7,948 bases of DNA from NCBI GenBank assembly GCA_039936115.1, contig JBDTIZ010000128.1, positions 1-7,948 on the forward strand, written 5' to 3'. Positions 5,452-7,948 of this stretch are shown here, piece by piece. The notes beneath the pieces were generated by a model. That model was not told the DNA's origin. It did not search any database and worked only from the letters and a program-made list of their open reading frames with translations. This stretch comes from DATIJJ01 sp039936115 (GTDB lineage: Bacteria; Pseudomonadota; Gammaproteobacteria; DSM-16500). Position 1 is the first letter of the stretch. Every line of letters starts with the position of its first letter. Position numbers and translations under genes: made by a program.

Positions 5452-6747
5452 CTAGCATTTTCTCAGACAAGCAAAATAAAAACCATCCATACCGTGCATA
5501 CCAGGAAAAATTTGCCTGCCAATCACACACTCTTTGCCCCAGGTCGCTTTAATTTTTTCCTCTCTCACATCAGATGTCTTCGCTAGAAAAGAGGATAACA
5601 CACGCACATTTTCCTCAGGAAAAACAGAACACGTTGCATAAACCAACAACCCATTTGGTTTTAATAATGGCCACAATGCAGTTAATAATCGTAATTGTTC
5701 TTTTGCCATATGGGTAATATCTTCAGGCCGACGTAGCAATTTAATATCGGGATGACGGCGAATAACACCACTCGCGGAACAAGGCGCATCTAATAAAATC
5801 CGATCAAATAACTTTCCATCCCACCATTCATCTGTATCACCTGCATCTGCGCAAATGAGCTCGGCTGTGAACTTTAATCGTTGTAAGTTTTCACGCACAA
5901 CATCTAAACGTTCTTCATCGCAATCGACAGCAATCAAGGCTTCGACGTCAGGTTGCAACTCAAGAATATGCGCGGTTTTTCCACCGGGCGCGGCACACGC
6001 ATCCAGAACGCGCTGCTTGGGTTCTACAGCTAATAATTCTGCAGCCAATTGCGCTGCCGCATCTTGCACAGAAACATCACCGTCGGCAAATCCAGGTAAT
6101 TCATGCACATCCACTGGCTTGGTCACAGTGATAGCAGTATTAATTTCAGAATTAGCTAACGCCTCAATTTCTTGCGCTGCCAATAATTCAATATAATGTT
6201 CGCGTGAATTTTTTTCTAAATTGATGCGCAATGTAAAAGGCGGATGTTGATTGTTTGCCATTAAAATATCTTTCCAATCATCTGGCCAAGCCGTATTTAA
6301 CCTATCAATTATCCAATCAGGATGTGAATAAGTTGCAATCGAATCTTCCTGAATAGCCTGTGTTATTTCAGCTGCGTGGCGCTGATAATTCCTGAGTACC
6401 GCATTAATTAAGCCTTTTGCCCAGATTTTTTTAAAACTCTTAGCAGCTTCAACCGTTTCAGCAACAGCTGCATGTGAAGGTACGCGCATTTCAATTAATT
6501 GATAAAGACCCACTAATAACAAACTATGAATATCCTGATCTTTTGCTTTGAGTGGCTTATCCAGCAAATGATCCAAAATAGTTTCTAATCGAAAATACCA
6601 ACGACACACGCCATAACAGATCGCTTGCAAAAAAGCTTGATCACGCGAGTCTTTTAACTCTGTTAACTTAAGCGGCAACACTTCAGAAAGTGATGCGCCT
6701 TCTACAACATTTGAAATGACTTCCGCTGCTAACGCTCGAAGATTCAT
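5452..6747 (-). CDS. rsmB: 16S rRNA (cytosine-967-C5)-methyltransferase RsmB
   Basis: A 431-residue enzyme that uses S-adenosylmethionine to methylate C967 of 16S rRNA during small-subunit assembly. The N-terminal NusB-like RNA-binding domain covers about residues 1-130 (LR..A..V...V..G.SL at the start). The Rossmann methyltransferase domain follows: SAM-binding motif I DACAAPGGKT at 249-258, acidic VDCDEER at 274-280, motif IV LLDAPCSASGVIRRHPD at 318-334 with C323, and motif VI YATCSVFPEEN at 370-380 with catalytic C373. The two-cysteine arrangement is that of m5C RNA methyltransferases, and length matches E. coli RsmB (429). The start ATG is 5 bases beyond the fmt stop and its AGGA site lies inside the last fmt codons, so translation is probably coupled to fmt. 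No adjoining trkA or def is seen. Confidence 0.96.
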   Translation of the reverse strand: MNLRALAAEVISNVVEGASLSEVLPLKLTELKDSRDQAFLQAICYGVCRWYFRLETILDHLLDKPLKAKDQDIHSLLLVGLYQLIEMRVPSHAAVAETVEAAKSFKKIWAKGLINAVLRNYQRHAAEITQAIQEDSIATYSHPDWIIDRLNTAWPDDWKDILMANNQHPPFTLRINLEKNSREHYIELLAAQEIEALANSEINTAITVTKPVDVHELPGFADGDVSVQDAAAQLAAELLAVEPKQRVLDACAAPGGKTAHILELQPDVEALIAVDCDEERLDVVRENLQRLKFTAELICADAGDTDEWWDGKLFDRILLDAPCSASGVIRRHPDIKLLRRPEDITHMAKEQLRLLTALWPLLKPNGLLVYATCSVFPEENVRVLSSFLAKTSDVREEKIKATWGKECVIGRQIFPGMHGMDGFYFACLRKC

Positions 6748-6752
6748 AGTAA

Positions 6753-7706
6753 TTATCCTAATATTTTGCCAACAGCAAAATCAGTTTGCCGCGAATTTAA
6801 AAGATCAGCGGCCGACAATACACGGCCGCCAGGAAGTTGTAAGGTATTGAGACGTAAAATTGCCTGTCCTGTTGCAACATCAAAACCTTCAGAAGATACA
6901 CGCAAGAGAGTCCCGGGTTTTTCTTGGCTGGACGACTGTTCTATCACGCTTGCGGACCATATGCGCAAAACGTTTTCGCCAAGGTGAGTAAATGCAACTG
7001 GCCAAGGATTAAATGCACGGATTTTACGATCTAACTCAACAGCTGATGCATCCCAATTGATCTCTGCTTCTTCTTTTGAAATTTTATGCGCATAGGTGGC
7101 TGCTGAATTATCCTGAGCTTGTGGTGTTAAGGCATCCAACTGATCGAGCGTAGTTAACAAAGCATTTGCTCCATGCACACTTAACGACGCATGAAGCGTC
7201 GCACTCGTATCATCAAAACGAATGGGGCATTCTGCTTTATACAACATCGCTCCCGTATCCAGCCCTGCATCCATTTGCATAATCGTAATGCCAGTCATCG
7301 CATCGCCTGCCAATACAGCGCGCTGAATCGGTGCGGCACCTCGCCAACGTGGCAAAAGAGAAGCATGAATATTAAGACACCCTAAGACGGGTGCCTGCAA
7401 AATAGGTAAGGGCAATAATAAACCATAGGCTACGACAATCATAAGATCAGCCTTTAGATCGATTAGAATCTTTTGCTCGTTTGGATCGCGTAATGTAATT
7501 GGCTGATAAACCGGTAAATCATGTTGCAAGGCAAGTACTTTGACGGAACTCGCTGTTAATTTTCGTCCGCGTCCAGCGGGTCGGTCGGGCTGCGTGTACA
7601 CGGCTTTAATCGAATGACGTGATTGTAACAACGCTGCTAAGGTTGTTTTTGAAAATTCGGGTGTGCCTGCGAAAATTATATTATAGGAACGAGATGAATT
7701 CGCCAT
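6753..7706 (-). CDS. fmt: Methionyl-tRNA formyltransferase
   Basis: A 317-residue cytosolic enzyme that formylates Met-tRNA(fMet) from 10-formyltetrahydrofolate, making the initiator tRNA for bacterial translation. The N-terminal formyltransferase domain shows IIFAGTPEFS (10-19), the QPDRPAGRGRKL loop (39-50) and the signature NIHASLLPRWRGAAPIQRA (112-130). The catalytic trio N112, H114 and D150 (in MDAGLDTG, 145-152) matches E. coli N106, H108 and D144. The C-terminal OB-fold domain follows SKEEA.I.W (from about 211) and contains RAFNPWP. Length matches the E. coli protein (315). The ATG at 7704-7706 fits the family N-terminus, but its ribosome site is weak. It is first in a unit with rsmB. 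The peptide deformylase gene def, often just upstream of fmt, is absent from the 242 bases that remain before the window ends. Confidence 0.97.
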   Translation of the reverse strand: MANSSRSYNIIFAGTPEFSKTTLAALLQSRHSIKAVYTQPDRPAGRGRKLTASSVKVLALQHDLPVYQPITLRDPNEQKILIDLKADLMIVVAYGLLLPLPILQAPVLGCLNIHASLLPRWRGAAPIQRAVLAGDAMTGITIMQMDAGLDTGAMLYKAECPIRFDDTSATLHASLSVHGANALLTTLDQLDALTPQAQDNSAATYAHKISKEEAEINWDASAVELDRKIRAFNPWPVAFTHLGENVLRIWSASVIEQSSSQEKPGTLLRVSSEGFDVATGQAILRLNTLQLPGGRVLSAADLLNSRQTDFAVGKILG

Positions 7707-7739
7707 AGTTAGTTTGCTTCATTGATCGAAAGGGCGGGA

Positions 7740-7748
7740 ATTATAGCA
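7740..7748 (-). promoter_or_regulatory. Extended -10 promoter of fmt-rsmB
   Basis: On the minus strand the sequence reads TGCTATAAT, a consensus -10 hexamer with the TGn extension that can replace a -35 box. Indeed no good -35 is present at the usual distance. Transcription would start near 7733, leaving a leader of about 27 bases before the fmt ATG. Confidence 0.65.
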
Positions 7749-7802
7749 TGTTTTGTTGGGGGGCATAGAGAGAAGACTCCCTCGCATCAACCCCTCGACA
7801 AT

Positions 7803-7918
7803 CACTGTTACCTCGCACTTTCTACCTCACTGTCACCTCGTACTTTCTACCCCACTGTTACCTCGCACTTTCTCCCCACTGTCACCCCGCACTTTCTCCC
7901 CACTGTCACCCCGCACTT
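7803..7918. repeat. Tandem repeat, 24-25-base units, about 4.7 copies
   Basis: Units lie at 7803-7827 (25), 7828-7852 (25), 7853-7876 (24), 7877-7900 (24) and a partial one at 7901-7918 (18). Each begins CACTGTYACCYCGYACTT and, except the last, goes on with TCT and a C-rich end. Differences between units are C/T transitions plus one A that is missing from the two 24-base units. The last unit continues into the hairpin at 7909-7927. The plus-strand frame through it gives a short repetitive peptide, which I do not regard as a gene. Confidence 0.88.
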
Positions 7919-7927
7919 GTTGCGGGG
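7909..7927. repeat. GC-rich hairpin at the end of the tandem array
   Basis: Arms CCCCGCA (7909-7915) and TGCGGGG (7921-7927) enclose a 5-base loop CTTGT. The layout TGTCACCCCGC...GCGGGGTCTGG looks like the short palindromic repeats that occur in many copies in some proteobacterial genomes (general knowledge). Its left arm is shared with the last two tandem units, and only this last unit has the matching right arm. Confidence 0.75.
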
Positions 7928-7948
7928 TCTGGAATTAAAAACATAAAA

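Noticed and set aside
7803..7918. CRISPR array
   Set aside because: Units are directly contiguous with no unique spacers, and no cas gene is present.
7722..7946. Plus-strand frame of 74 codons giving a repetitive TVTPHFLP-like peptide
   Set aside because: It is simply the translation of the tandem repeat. The 25-base units shift frame, there is no ribosome site, and it begins over the fmt promoter.

Overview
The window looks like chromosome of a Gram-negative gammaproteobacterium. Signal-peptide-bearing outer-membrane barrels, a type IVb-like pilin, and GuaC, RsmB and Fmt proteins that line up with the Escherichia coli enzymes over their full length all point that way. The AT-rich base use and the many small hairpin repeats would suit a Legionellales-type lineage (Legionella/Coxiella relatives), but this is inference and no gene here fixes the genus. 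Eight protein genes lie on the minus strand and one, an esterase, on the plus strand. No rRNA, tRNA, CRISPR array, transposase or phage gene was seen.

Layout: (1) 17-1089, a cytochrome b561-family membrane protein and an orphan type IVb-like prepilin, separated by a strong hairpin terminator. (2) 1170-1920, a carboxylesterase/phospholipase-family alpha/beta hydrolase, divergent from the pilin, with a possible 20-codon upstream ORF in its leader. (3) 1942-3936, three small outer-membrane beta-barrel proteins in a row. The first two transcribed (3936-3409 and 3243-2611) are clear paralogues. The third (2598-1990) starts with GTG behind a perfect AGGAGG site and is probably co-transcribed with the second. 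(4) 3937-4292, a 356-base spacer with two palindromes. (5) 4293-5351, guaC (GMP reductase) with substitutions at several normally conserved active-site-region positions. (6) 5452-7706, fmt followed five bases later by rsmB, a translation-related pair, driven by a probable extended -10 promoter. (7) 7707-7948, a non-coding end that holds 24-25-base C/T-rich tandem repeats running into a GC-rich hairpin.

The genes fall into three themes: translation and purine housekeeping (fmt, rsmB, guaC), cell-envelope surface proteins (three barrels, one pilin, b561), and one soluble hydrolase. Nothing here clearly forms a new multi-gene system. The most unusual signals are the tandem array grown from one arm of a hairpin repeat, the duplicated barrel genes with atypical C-termini, the orphan pilin, the altered GuaC residues, and a dispersed GGGGCGAAC hairpin present at two gene ends.
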